Notes under the pieces: model-generated
The model's input: only the letters and a program-made list of their open reading frames with translations
What the model was told of the DNA's origin: nothing
Database searches by the model: none
Position numbers and translations under genes: made by a program
Shown: positions 1 to 7,033 of the stretch, in pieces
Numbering within the stretch: position 1 is the stretch's first letter
How the letters are laid out: every line of letters starts with the position of its first letter
Assembly: GCA_963822255.1 (NCBI GenBank)
Contig: CAWGGV010000008.1
Span: forward strand, 124,001-188,000
DNA length: 64,000 nucleotides
Direction of reading: 5' to 3'
DNA from: UBA7803 sp963822255
GTDB taxonomy: Bacteria; Pseudomonadota; Gammaproteobacteria; Pseudomonadales; Azotimanducaceae

Positions 1-2
1 AG

Positions 3-488
3 TCGAGCCAGATCGGCATCGAGGAATTCGACCGGCTGTTCGCCGACGAGTCCGAGACTGCCGGCCACCGCATCCCCGGCAGGGACGTGATCGGGCTGCT
101 GTCCGGGGACCTGCGGCCACGGATGGTCGAGACCCTGCGGCGCTGCAAGACCGCGTACCGGGTGGGCTGCATCACCAACAACGTACGAAGTGGGCAGGGT
201 CCGGGCATGGCGGCCACCAGCGAGCGTGCGAGTCGAGTATCGGACGTCATGGCGCTGTTCGACGTGGTGGTGGAATCGAGCGTGGAAGGCATCCGCAAGC
301 CCGATCCCCGCATCTACCGCATCGCCTGCGAGCGTCTCGACGTGTCGCCCGAGCGCACGGTGTTTCTGGACGACCTGGGTATCAACCTGAAGCCGGCGCG
401 GCAATTGGGCATGCGCACGATCAAGGTGCTGGACGAAGACCAGGCCATCGACACGCTGCGCGAGCTGACCGGGCTCGTGCTGCCCTGA
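3..488 (+). CDS. HAD-superfamily hydrolase (5' end outside window)
   Basis: The frame is open from base 3, so the gene begins before the window; only the C-terminal about 161 residues are visible. Visible motifs fit HAD subfamily IA: a CITNN stretch (motif II, Ser/Thr replaced by Thr), the lysine of GIRKPDPRIY (motif III) and the acidic FLDDLGIN (motif IV). The nucleophile Asp of motif I would lie upstream. The pattern of CITNN followed by KPDPRIY and FLDD resembles the HAD proteins related to the N-terminal phosphatase domain of epoxide hydrolases. Substrate cannot be told. It converges on the next gene, with a strong hairpin between them. Confidence 0.85.
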   Translation, partial: SSQIGIEEFDRLFADESETAGHRIPGRDVIGLLSGDLRPRMVETLRRCKTAYRVGCITNNVRSGQGPGMAATSERASRVSDVMALFDVVVESSVEGIRKPDPRIYRIACERLDVSPERTVFLDDLGINLKPARQLGMRTIKVLDEDQAIDTLRELTGLVLP

Positions 489-511
489 TCGCAGGAAAAA
501 CGCTATCGAGA

Positions 512-541
512 GGAGCAGCCCCGCTGACGCGGGGCTGCTCC
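512..541. terminator. GC-rich hairpin between convergent genes
   Basis: A 13-bp stem (GGAGCAGCCCCGC at 512-524 pairing with 529-541) with a 4-nt loop lies between the stops of two convergent genes. There is no T-run directly after it on the plus strand. On the minus strand a short T-run follows about 10 nt later. It probably acts as a bidirectional terminator or 3'-end stabiliser. Confidence 0.55.
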
Positions 542-552
542 CTGGTGCCAGG

Positions 553-1002
553 TCAGAAGGCGATGCCGCCCGAGCGCATGAGATACGCGAGCTCACGGCG
601 CTGCTCGCGGTCGAGCAACCGGTGCAGCCGCTCCAGACAGGACAGGGTCTGGGTACGCAGCTGCTCGGCGCCTTCGGCACGCCGCTGCAGTGCCGACCTG
701 GCGCTCGCGCCGTCGAACTCGGCCGCTTCCATCGCCCCGGCAAGCTCGGAGATCGATCGCCGCGAGTCGAGATCGGCCTGGCTGTGCGCCGTCTTCAGAT
801 CGTCGAGGATGCCGGCCAGCTCGCGCACCTGGTCTTCGTCCAGGTCGAGCTTGAAAGCCAGATAGCGCAGGGGGCGCCTGACCCCGAGGGTCGGACCCGA
901 CTGCTGCCATGAATAGAGACGTCCGGAGCGCCAGTCCTGGCGGGACGTGAGCCGCGGCTTGGCACGCCAGGGCCCGCAGCCGCAATAGGCATATCGAAGC
1001 AT
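553..1002 (-). CDS. Spy/CpxP-like LTxxQ-type helical protein
   Basis: A 149-residue, mostly helical, charged protein. The core (LDLDEDQVRELAGILDDLK near residue 55, and LDREQRRELAYLM near the C terminus) carries two LTxxQ-like helices typical of the Spy/CpxP/heavy-metal-sensor superfamily. Unlike true Spy or CpxP, no hydrophobic signal peptide is visible. The N terminus is instead short, basic and contains YCGCG, so the protein is probably cytoplasmic. The ATG at 1002 was chosen because GGAGG lies 5 nt upstream. Longer in-frame extensions are GC-rich noise. It follows the molybdenum-hydroxylase operon on the same strand, 130 bp behind the MoaD-like gene, so co-expression is possible. Its function is unknown. 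Confidence 0.7.
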   Translation of the reverse strand: MLRYAYCGCGPWRAKPRLTSRQDWRSGRLYSWQQSGPTLGVRRPLRYLAFKLDLDEDQVRELAGILDDLKTAHSQADLDSRRSISELAGAMEAAEFDGASARSALQRRAEGAEQLRTQTLSCLERLHRLLDREQRRELAYLMRSGGIAF

Positions 1003-1132
1003 GGTTTCCTCCATCACCGGGGCCATCGCGCCCGGTGGGCTGTTGACACGCGGGCAACCGCCTCGCGCTGATGGCAGCTTATGCCTTCCACGCCGCTTGT
1101 CCAGCGCCGCCGCCCCCTTAAGGGGCGGCGCG

Positions 1133-1375
1133 TCAGCCGCCTTCGATGCGCTGCATGAAGAACACTTCCGCGCCCGCATGCAGCGATTCGAGAAAAGCGT
1201 CCTGGTGAATCTCGCCGTCGATGGCGACGGCGCTCTTGGCGAGGGCGTCCCGGGAGCCGGGGAAGCGCTTCTCCAGCGCTTCCAGCAGCTCCCGGAAGTT
1301 GCTCGCCTGCACGTCCACCTCCCGCTCTCCTCCGGTGCGCGCCAGGAGATGGTCGGGAAACACCACGCGCACCAT
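1133..1375 (-). CDS. MoaD/ThiS-family sulfur-carrier protein
   Basis: An 80-residue beta-grasp protein that ends in RIEGG, the diglycine tail that MoaD/ThiS carriers need for adenylation and thiocarboxylation. The N-terminal strand MVRVVFPDHLL and the segment FRELLEALEKRFPG fit the family, as does the length. It starts 10 nt after the stop of the molybdopterin-binding subunit, so it is part of the same transcript. MoaD supplies sulfur for the molybdopterin dithiolene. A copy attached to a molybdenum-hydroxylase operon could support cofactor synthesis or sulfuration of this enzyme, or act as a carrier in an unrelated reaction. The neighbouring genes are not moaE or moeB. Confidence 0.82.
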   Translation of the reverse strand: MVRVVFPDHLLARTGGEREVDVQASNFRELLEALEKRFPGSRDALAKSAVAIDGEIHQDAFLESLHAGAEVFFMQRIEGG

Positions 1376-1385
1376 TTGCGCCGCC

Positions 1386-3650
1386 TCAGCCCCCGGCGGC
1401 GTCGATGGCGGCGAGCACCCGCGGCGGCGACAGCGGCAGATCGTAGATGCGAAAGCCCAGAGCGTCCCGGACGGCGTTGGAAGCCGCCGCCAGCGGCGCG
1501 ACGATCGGCGTCTCGCCCACCCCCCGCACGCCGTACGGATGCCGCGGATTCGGCACCTCGATGATCTGGGTGTCGATCATCGGCAGGTCCGAGGCTACGG
1601 GGATGCGATAGTCCAGGAATCCGGCGTTCTCCATGACGCCCCTGGCGTCGTAGATGTACTCCTCGTTCAACGCCCAGCCGAGGCCCTGGGCTGCCCCGCC
1701 CTGCATCTGCCCTTCCACGTACGCCTTGTGGATGGCGCGGCCGGCATCCTGAATAGCGGTGAACGACAACACGTCGATCTTGCCGGTCTCCCGGTCCACC
1801 TGCAGGTCGACCAGATTGACCGAGAACGACGCACCCGCGCCCTGGGCGTTCAGGGACGCCCGCCCCAGCAGCGGCCCGCCGGTCTTGGCGGCGCCGGCGG
1901 CGATATCGGCCAGAGTCAGGGGCGTGACGTCCGCATTGACACCGGGCGCCGGGATGGCCTGACCGTCGTGCCATTCCACCTGGTCGGCGTCCACACCCCA
2001 GGTGGCGGCGGCACGGGCCCGGCACTGGGTGATGATGTCCTCGCAGGCTTGCACCACCGCCATGCCGGTGGCGAAAGTGGTCCGGCTGCCGCCGGTGACG
2101 TTAGAGAAGCCGGTGCTCTCGGTGTCGCCGATGAGGGCGCGAACGGACTCGTAGGGCACACCCAGCGTCTCGGCCGCCATCAGACACATGCTGGCCCGGG
2201 AGCCGCCGATGTCCGGGTTGCCCTCCACCACCGTCACCGTGCCGTTCTCGTTGATGTGCACCTCGGCGCTGGACTGCATGCCGACGTTGAACCAGAAACC
2301 CGCCGCCACGCCGCGGCCGGCGCCGTCAGGCAGCGGGCGGGAATAGTTCGGGTGCGCCTTCGCCGCCTGCAGACACGCCTTCAGGCCGATGGGCGGAAAC
2401 TTGGGACCATACGGCGCCTGAGAGCCTTCGTCCGCGGCGTTCTTCAGCCGCAGGTCGATGGGATCCATGCCGAGCTTGCGGGCCAGCTCGTCGACGGCGC
2501 ACTCCATGGCGTGCATGGACTGGGGCGCTCCGGGGGCCCGGTAGGCAGCCACCTTCGGCTTGTTGACCAGCACGTCGAAGGCCTCGACCTTGAAGTTCTC
2601 GAGATCGTAGGGCGCGAAGATGGACATTGCCCCGGGCCCCATCGGGGCGCCCGCGAAGGCTCCCGCCTCGTACGCCATCCACGCGGTGGCGGCGGTAATG
2701 GTGCCGTCCTTCCTGGCGCCCACCTTCACCCTGATGTGAGTGCCCGAGGTGGGTCCGGTTGCCCGGAACACTTCCTCACGGGTCATCATCATCTTCACCG
2801 GACGGCGCGCGCGCCGAGACAGCAGCACGGCCACCGGCTCGAGGTAGACCACGGTCTTGCCGCCGAAGCCGCCGCCGATCTCGGAGGCCACGAACTTCAG
2901 GTCCGCCACGTTCATGTTCAAGACCTTGGCGGTCATGGCGCGGAACTCGAAGTGGCCCTGGGTGCAGCACCACACCGTGGACTGGCCGCTCTCGTTGGTG
3001 TTGGCGATGCAGGCGTGCGGCTCGATGTAGCCCTGATGAGCCATCGGAATGCGGTAGTCGCCTTCGACGATGACGTCGGCCTGCTCGAAGCCTTCCTCCA
3101 CGTTGCCGCGGCCGAGCTGCATGACCGCTGCAATGTTGCTGGGCTTGTCGGGCGTCTCCGGCAGATTCTTGGTGAAGCAGGTCTCGTCGAGGAGCGGCGC
3201 GTCCTGCGCCATGGCCGCGTCCACGTCGAGCACCGGAGGCAACACCTCGTACTCCACGTGGATGGCCGCGAGCGCCTCGTCAGCGATCCGCTGGGAGCGC
3301 GCCGCCACGGCCGCCAGCGCGTGACCGTGGTAGAGCACCTTGTCCCGGGCCATGACGTTCTTGGCTAGATCGGAGATGTCGCCGCCGCCTTCGCCGCCGA
3401 TCTCGCCGTGCCCGGCGTTGGGGAAGTCCTTGCCCGACACCACCGCGTAAACGCCCGGCATGGCCGCCGCCTTGCTGGTGTCGATGTGCTTGATCTTTGC
3501 GTGGGCGTGGGGGCTGCGCAGCACCTTGCCGTAGATCATGTTGGGGAGATTCAGGTCGGCACCGTACTGGGCGCGCCCGGTGACCTTGTCCACCCCATCC
3601 GGCCGGACCGGTGAGGTGCCAATTACTTTGAAATCAATAGCTTCAGCCAT
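1386..3650 (-). CDS. Xanthine dehydrogenase-family molybdopterin-binding (large) subunit
   Basis: A 754-residue catalytic subunit of a heterotrimeric molybdenum hydroxylase. The N-terminal hammerhead domain (residues about 15-130, with VTGRAQYGADL) is followed by the Mo-pterin domains. Seen are EIGGGFGGK near residue 265, AYRAPGAPQ near 365, and GVRGVGE near 715, whose last residue is the conserved catalytic glutamate. The loop AYRAPGA does not match the form I carbon monoxide dehydrogenase motif (AYxCSFR) or the form II motif (AYRGAGR), so CO oxidation is not supported. Aldehyde, purine or aromatic acyl-CoA substrates are all possible. AGGAGG lies upstream of the ATG. The 2Fe-2S and FAD subunits are upstream across the REP array. 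Confidence 0.93.
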   Translation of the reverse strand: MAEAIDFKVIGTSPVRPDGVDKVTGRAQYGADLNLPNMIYGKVLRSPHAHAKIKHIDTSKAAAMPGVYAVVSGKDFPNAGHGEIGGEGGGDISDLAKNVMARDKVLYHGHALAAVAARSQRIADEALAAIHVEYEVLPPVLDVDAAMAQDAPLLDETCFTKNLPETPDKPSNIAAVMQLGRGNVEEGFEQADVIVEGDYRIPMAHQGYIEPHACIANTNESGQSTVWCCTQGHFEFRAMTAKVLNMNVADLKFVASEIGGGFGGKTVVYLEPVAVLLSRRARRPVKMMMTREEVFRATGPTSGTHIRVKVGARKDGTITAATAWMAYEAGAFAGAPMGPGAMSIFAPYDLENFKVEAFDVLVNKPKVAAYRAPGAPQSMHAMECAVDELARKLGMDPIDLRLKNAADEGSQAPYGPKFPPIGLKACLQAAKAHPNYSRPLPDGAGRGVAAGFWFNVGMQSSAEVHINENGTVTVVEGNPDIGGSRASMCLMAAETLGVPYESVRALIGDTESTGFSNVTGGSRTTFATGMAVVQACEDIITQCRARAAATWGVDADQVEWHDGQAIPAPGVNADVTPLTLADIAAGAAKTGGPLLGRASLNAQGAGASFSVNLVDLQVDRETGKIDVLSFTAIQDAGRAIHKAYVEGQMQGGAAQGLGWALNEEYIYDARGVMENAGFLDYRIPVASDLPMIDTQIIEVPNPRHPYGVRGVGETPIVAPLAAASNAVRDALGFRIYDLPLSPPRVLAAIDAAGG

Positions 3651-3720
3651 TTTCTTCAGGCCTCCTTAAAGATCCGTAGAGTAGAACGATGTGCCATCCT
3701 GTAGGAGCGACGTGCTGTCC

Positions 3721-4118
3721 TTGTGGGAGCGAGCTCCAGCTCGCGATCGCGGCCGGGAGGCCGCTCCCACACCGGAGCGATGTGGCGTCCTTGTGGGAGC
3801 GAGCTCCAGCTCGCGATCGCGGCCGGGAGGCCGCTCCCACACCGGAGCGACGTGCTGTCCTTGTGGGAGCGAGCTCCAGCTCGCGATCGCGGCCGGGAGG
3901 CCGCTCCCACACCGGAGCGATGTGCCGTCCTTGTGGGAGCGAGCTCCAGCTCGCGATCGCGGCCGGGAGGCCGCTCCCACACTGGAGCCGTGCCGTCCTT
4001 GTGGGAGCGAGCTCCAGCTCGCGATCGCGGCCGGGAGGCCGCTCCCACACTGGAGCGATGTGGCGTCCTTGTGGGAGCGAGCTCAGCTCGCGATCGCGGC
4101 CGGGAGGCCGCTCCCACA
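3721..4118. repeat. Six-copy REP-like palindromic repeat array
   Basis: Six nearly identical elements start at 3721, 3791, 3861, 3931, 3999 and 4069 (period 70, 70, 70, 68, 70). Each opens with GTGGGAGCGAGCTCCAGCTC and closes with GGCCGCTCCCAC, so the outer arms GTGGGAGC and GCTCCCAC pair, with inner palindromes around GCGATCGC. The last copy lacks one base in the inner arm. The array fills most of the 490-bp gap (3651-4139) between the 2Fe-2S and large-subunit genes. Related single copies occur at 18890-18974 and, as fragments, near 3701, 43605 and 58890. This is the form of a chromosomal REP family; no RAYT transposase is in the window. No gene is supported in the gap. Confidence 0.93.
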
Positions 4119-4139
4119 TCGGACTGTGGTGGTATCTGG

Positions 4140-4619
4140 TCAAGCTGGGTGCGCCAGTTCCTTCGCCGCGTCCTGAACCGCCCGGACGATCTTGTCATAG
4201 CCGGTGCAGCGGCACAGGTTGCCGGCGAGCCAGTAGCGGATGGTGGTTTCGTCCGGATCGGGGTGCCGGTCCAGCAGGGACTTCGTGGCAACGATCAGTC
4301 CGGGGGTGCAGATGCCGCACTGCAGCGCCGCATGCTCCAGGAACTTCCGCTGTATGGGGTGCAGCCCTTCGTCGGTGGCGATGCCCTCGATGGTGGTGAT
4401 CTCCTGCCCGCCGGCTTCCACCGCCAGCACCAGACAGGCGCACACCAGCCGGCCGTCGACCAGCACGCTGCAGGCGCCACAGTCGCCGGTGGCGCAGCCT
4501 TCCTTGGTGCCGGTGCGGCCGAGGGTCTCCCTCAGCACCTCCAGCAGGCTCTGCTGAGGCTCGCAGAGAAACTCCACTTCCTCGCCGTTGATGGAGGTGG
4601 TGACCTGTAGTTTGCTCAT
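4140..4619 (-). CDS. Molybdenum hydroxylase 2Fe-2S subunit
   Basis: A 159-residue small subunit carrying the electron-transfer clusters. The N-terminal plant-ferredoxin-type domain has GCATGDCGACSVLVDG (about residues 42-57) with its cysteines. The C-terminal helical domain has CGICTPGLI (about 100) and AGNLCRCTGYDKI (about 135). All eight expected cysteines can be seen. The ATG at 4619 is preceded by GAGGAG. The stop lies next to the REP array. The gene starts 10 nt after the FAD subunit stop. In the family, electrons pass from the molybdenum centre through these two clusters to FAD. Confidence 0.95.
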   Translation of the reverse strand: MSKLQVTTSINGEEVEFLCEPQQSLLEVLRETLGRTGTKEGCATGDCGACSVLVDGRLVCACLVLAVEAGGQEITTIEGIATDEGLHPIQRKFLEHAALQCGICTPGLIVATKSLLDRHPDPDETTIRYWLAGNLCRCTGYDKIVRAVQDAAKELAHPA

Positions 4620-4629
4620 ACTGCTCTCC

Positions 4630-5514
4630 TCAAGCTCGTTCTTGCCGGGCACGGTCCCGGGCAATGGCGGTGGCGCGGCGGCACAGCACGGCCACCACCT
4701 TGCGCCGGTAAACGTCGGTGCCGCGTTTGTCGGTGATCGGTGAGCAGGCCCGTGAGCAGGCCTCGCCCGCGGCGGCCAGTGCGGCATCGTCGAGGCTGCT
4801 GCCCACCAGCGCCTCGGCAGCCGCCGGCACCAGCAGCGGCCTGGGCGCCACGGCGCCGATGCCCACCCGGGCAGCCGAGCACCGGCCCGATGCGTCCAGG
4901 GTCACGCTCACGCCGCAGCCAGCTACGGCGATGTCCATCTCGGTGCGAGGGATGAACCGCAGGTAGGCGTCCGAAGTGCGCGCCGCCGGGTTCCGGATTT
5001 TGAGACCCAGCAGAAACTCGTCCGCTTCCAGCGCATTAGTGCCGACCCCGGTGACGAAATCTTCCACCGGCATCTCGCGGCTGCCGCCGCTGCCGGCGAT
5101 CACGCAGACCGCGCCCACGGCGATCATGGCGGGAATGGTATCGCCCGCCGGCGAAGCATTGCACAGATTGCCGCCGAGTGTGGCGCGCCCCTGGATCTGG
5201 GTGGAGCCGATGAGGTCAGCGGCTTCCGCGAGCCCGGGCAGCCGGGATACGAAGGCCTCGTTCTCGTTCAGCACCGCGCTCGGCACGGCAGCGCCGATGA
5301 AGATCTCGTCGGCGCCGAAATCCACCCGGTTCGTTTCCGCCAGCTTCTTGATGTCGACGATGGTCCGAGGCTCGCGGTCGAGGCCGCGCATCTGCACCAG
5401 AAGATCGGTGCCCCCCGCCAGCACCTGCGCCCGCTTGCCGAGGCTGGCATGCTCGGAGAGCACGGTCAGGGCCTCGTCGAGATTGGTGGGCGCCACGTAT
5501 CCGAAGACTCCCAT
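4630..5514 (-). CDS. Molybdenum hydroxylase FAD-binding subunit
   Basis: A 294-residue medium subunit. Family motifs for FAD binding are AGGTDLLVQMR (about residue 32) and the TLGGNLCNASPAGDTIP stretch (about 106). The C-terminal CO-dehydrogenase flavoprotein domain follows. There is no extra cysteine-rich 4Fe-4S insertion of the 4-hydroxybenzoyl-CoA reductase beta-subunit type. The ATG at 5514 has GGGAG upstream; the longer upstream frame is not supported. It is the first gene of the minus-strand operon FAD subunit, 2Fe-2S subunit, REP array, large subunit, MoaD-like. Its promoter must lie in the 175-bp divergent gap shared with pepQ, where I do not see a convincing sigma-70 match. Confidence 0.94.
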   Translation of the reverse strand: MGVFGYVAPTNLDEALTVLSEHASLGKRAQVLAGGTDLLVQMRGLDREPRTIVDIKKLAETNRVDFGADEIFIGAAVPSAVLNENEAFVSRLPGLAEAADLIGSTQIQGRATLGGNLCNASPAGDTIPAMIAVGAVCVIAGSGGSREMPVEDFVTGVGTNALEADEFLLGLKIRNPAARTSDAYLRFIPRTEMDIAVAGCGVSVTLDASGRCSAARVGIGAVAPRPLLVPAAAEALVGSSLDDAALAAAGEACSRACSPITDKRGTDVYRRKVVAVLCRRATAIARDRARQERA

Positions 5515-5689
5515 GAATACTCCCTCAGTCGTTGTCGTTGTCTGGATTGACGGCAATCTAACACGAACGCCGGGGCTGGTGGATAGCGGCCGGCGATGCG
5601 GCGGCTTCGCCGCGGTGGGCTTGGCGGTTACACTGAGCGCCGTTCGGGGGGCCGCGAAGACGCCTGGAAGGCTCGAATGGAAGGCTTGC

Positions 5690-7033
5690 ATGCAAAGCTC
5701 GAATGAAAAGCTGATGGACGACTACCAGGAACACCTCGACGTGCTCGACCGGCGCTGGCGGGCCGCTCTCGAGCTGGCCGGTTTCGATGCCGCCGTGGTC
5801 GCTGCCGGAGCACCGCGGGAATACTTCCTCGACGATCAGGGGCCCCCGTTCCGGCCCAACCCCCACTTCGCTCAGTGGTACCCGGATGCCGACTGCGCGA
5901 ATGCAGCGCTGTTGATCGAGCCGGGCCGGCTTCCGCGGCTGTTCTTTCACCAGCCACGCGACTACTGGCATCAACCGCCGCAGGTGCCGGACTGGGCCGA
6001 ACGGCAGATGGACGTATCGGTGTTCGACGACCTTGAAGCGCTCAGGGCCGCCCTGGCCGGCGCTTTGTCGGGACGCAACCGCGTGGCGTTCGTGGGTGAG
6101 GAGCCGCCCGGCAACCTGGCGCCAGCGGATCACAACCCCGTCATGCTCCTCAACCACCTGCACTATCACCGCGCCTACAAGACCGGCTTCGAGGTGGCCG
6201 CCATCGCGGAAGCCAACGAACGCGCGGCGGCTGGCCATATCGCCGCCCGGGACGCATTTCTCCAAGGCGGTTCGGAGTTCGAGTGCCTGATGCACTATCT
6301 GGCCGCAGCGGGACAAACCGCCGAAGAGGTCCCCTATCACAGCATCGTCGCCCACAACCACCACGCCGGCGTGCTGCACTATCAGCACTACGACCGTCAG
6401 CCGGCCGAGCAGCGCAGGAGCTTTCTCATCGACGCCGGCGCCAGCGCCCGAGGCTGCTATGCCGCCGACGTCACGCGCACCTGCCCGGGGCCTGCGGCCG
6501 GCGAGTTCGCGGAGCTAGTCGCCGCCATGGACGCCGCCCAGCAACGGCTGATCGCCGGCATCCGGCCGGGCATCGCCTATCCGGACGTTCACGAGGCCGC
6601 GCACCGGGCGGTGGGCGACGTGCTGGCGGCGCACGGTCTGGTGCGCTCGAGCGGCGAAGCCGCATTTGCCTCCGGCATCACTCGAACGTTCCTGCCGCAC
6701 GGCGTCGGCCATCTGCTCGGCTTGCAGACCCACGATGTGGGCGGCCAGCAGGTGAGCCCGGAAGGCGGGCTGCGGCCGCCGCCGCCTGAATTCCCGGCGC
6801 TGCGCCTCACCCGGCCCGTGGAGGTCGGGCAGGTATTCACCATCGAGCCCGGCCTGTACTTCATTCCCATGCTGCTGGACGAAGCGCGGCACTCGCCAGC
6901 CGGCCGCGACGTGAACTGGGAGCGGGTCGACGCCCTGACCGCGTGCGGCGGCATCCGCATCGAGGACAACGTGGTGGTGCTCGAGGACGGCGTACGCAAT
7001 CTGACCCGGGAGGCGTTTGCCCGGCATGGCTGA
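5690..7033 (+). CDS. pepQ: Xaa-Pro dipeptidase (prolidase), PepQ-type
   Basis: A cytoplasmic M24B metallopeptidase of 447 residues that cleaves dipeptides with C-terminal proline; E. coli PepQ is of similar size. The five metal ligands are visible: two Asp in DAGASARGCYAADVTRT, His in HGVGHLLGLQTHD, Glu in FTIEPGLYF and Glu in GGIRIEDNVVV. The N-terminal creatinase-like domain has the PepQ-type start (MDDYQEHLDVLDRRW). The ATG at 5690 has a GGAAGG 4 nt upstream; the in-frame ATG at 5714 is an alternative. The long upstream extension of this frame is antisense to the FAD subunit and is not real. It overlaps the next peptidase gene by 8 nt. Confidence 0.94.
   Translation: MQSSNEKLMDDYQEHLDVLDRRWRAALELAGFDAAVVAAGAPREYFLDDQGPPFRPNPHFAQWYPDADCANAALLIEPGRLPRLFFHQPRDYWHQPPQVPDWAERQMDVSVFDDLEALRAALAGALSGRNRVAFVGEEPPGNLAPADHNPVMLLNHLHYHRAYKTGFEVAAIAEANERAAAGHIAARDAFLQGGSEFECLMHYLAAAGQTAEEVPYHSIVAHNHHAGVLHYQHYDRQPAEQRRSFLIDAGASARGCYAADVTRTCPGPAAGEFAELVAAMDAAQQRLIAGIRPGIAYPDVHEAAHRAVGDVLAAHGLVRSSGEAAFASGITRTFLPHGVGHLLGLQTHDVGGQQVSPEGGLRPPPPEFPALRLTRPVEVGQVFTIEPGLYFIPMLLDEARHSPAGRDVNWERVDALTACGGIRIEDNVVVLEDGVRNLTREAFARHG

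Noticed and set aside
1221..3368. 715-residue plus-strand frame
   Set aside because: Lies antisense to the molybdenum-hydroxylase large subunit, His/Gly/Arg-rich and without family motifs. It is a GC-driven shadow.
3721..4118. CRISPR array
   Set aside because: The repeated units are palindromic over almost their full length and the spacers are about 20 bp and nearly identical. No cas genes are present.
1386..5514. Carbon monoxide dehydrogenase (coxMSL)
   Set aside because: The large-subunit loop is AYRAPGA, not AYxCSFR or AYRGAGR. No coxD/E/F accessory genes follow.
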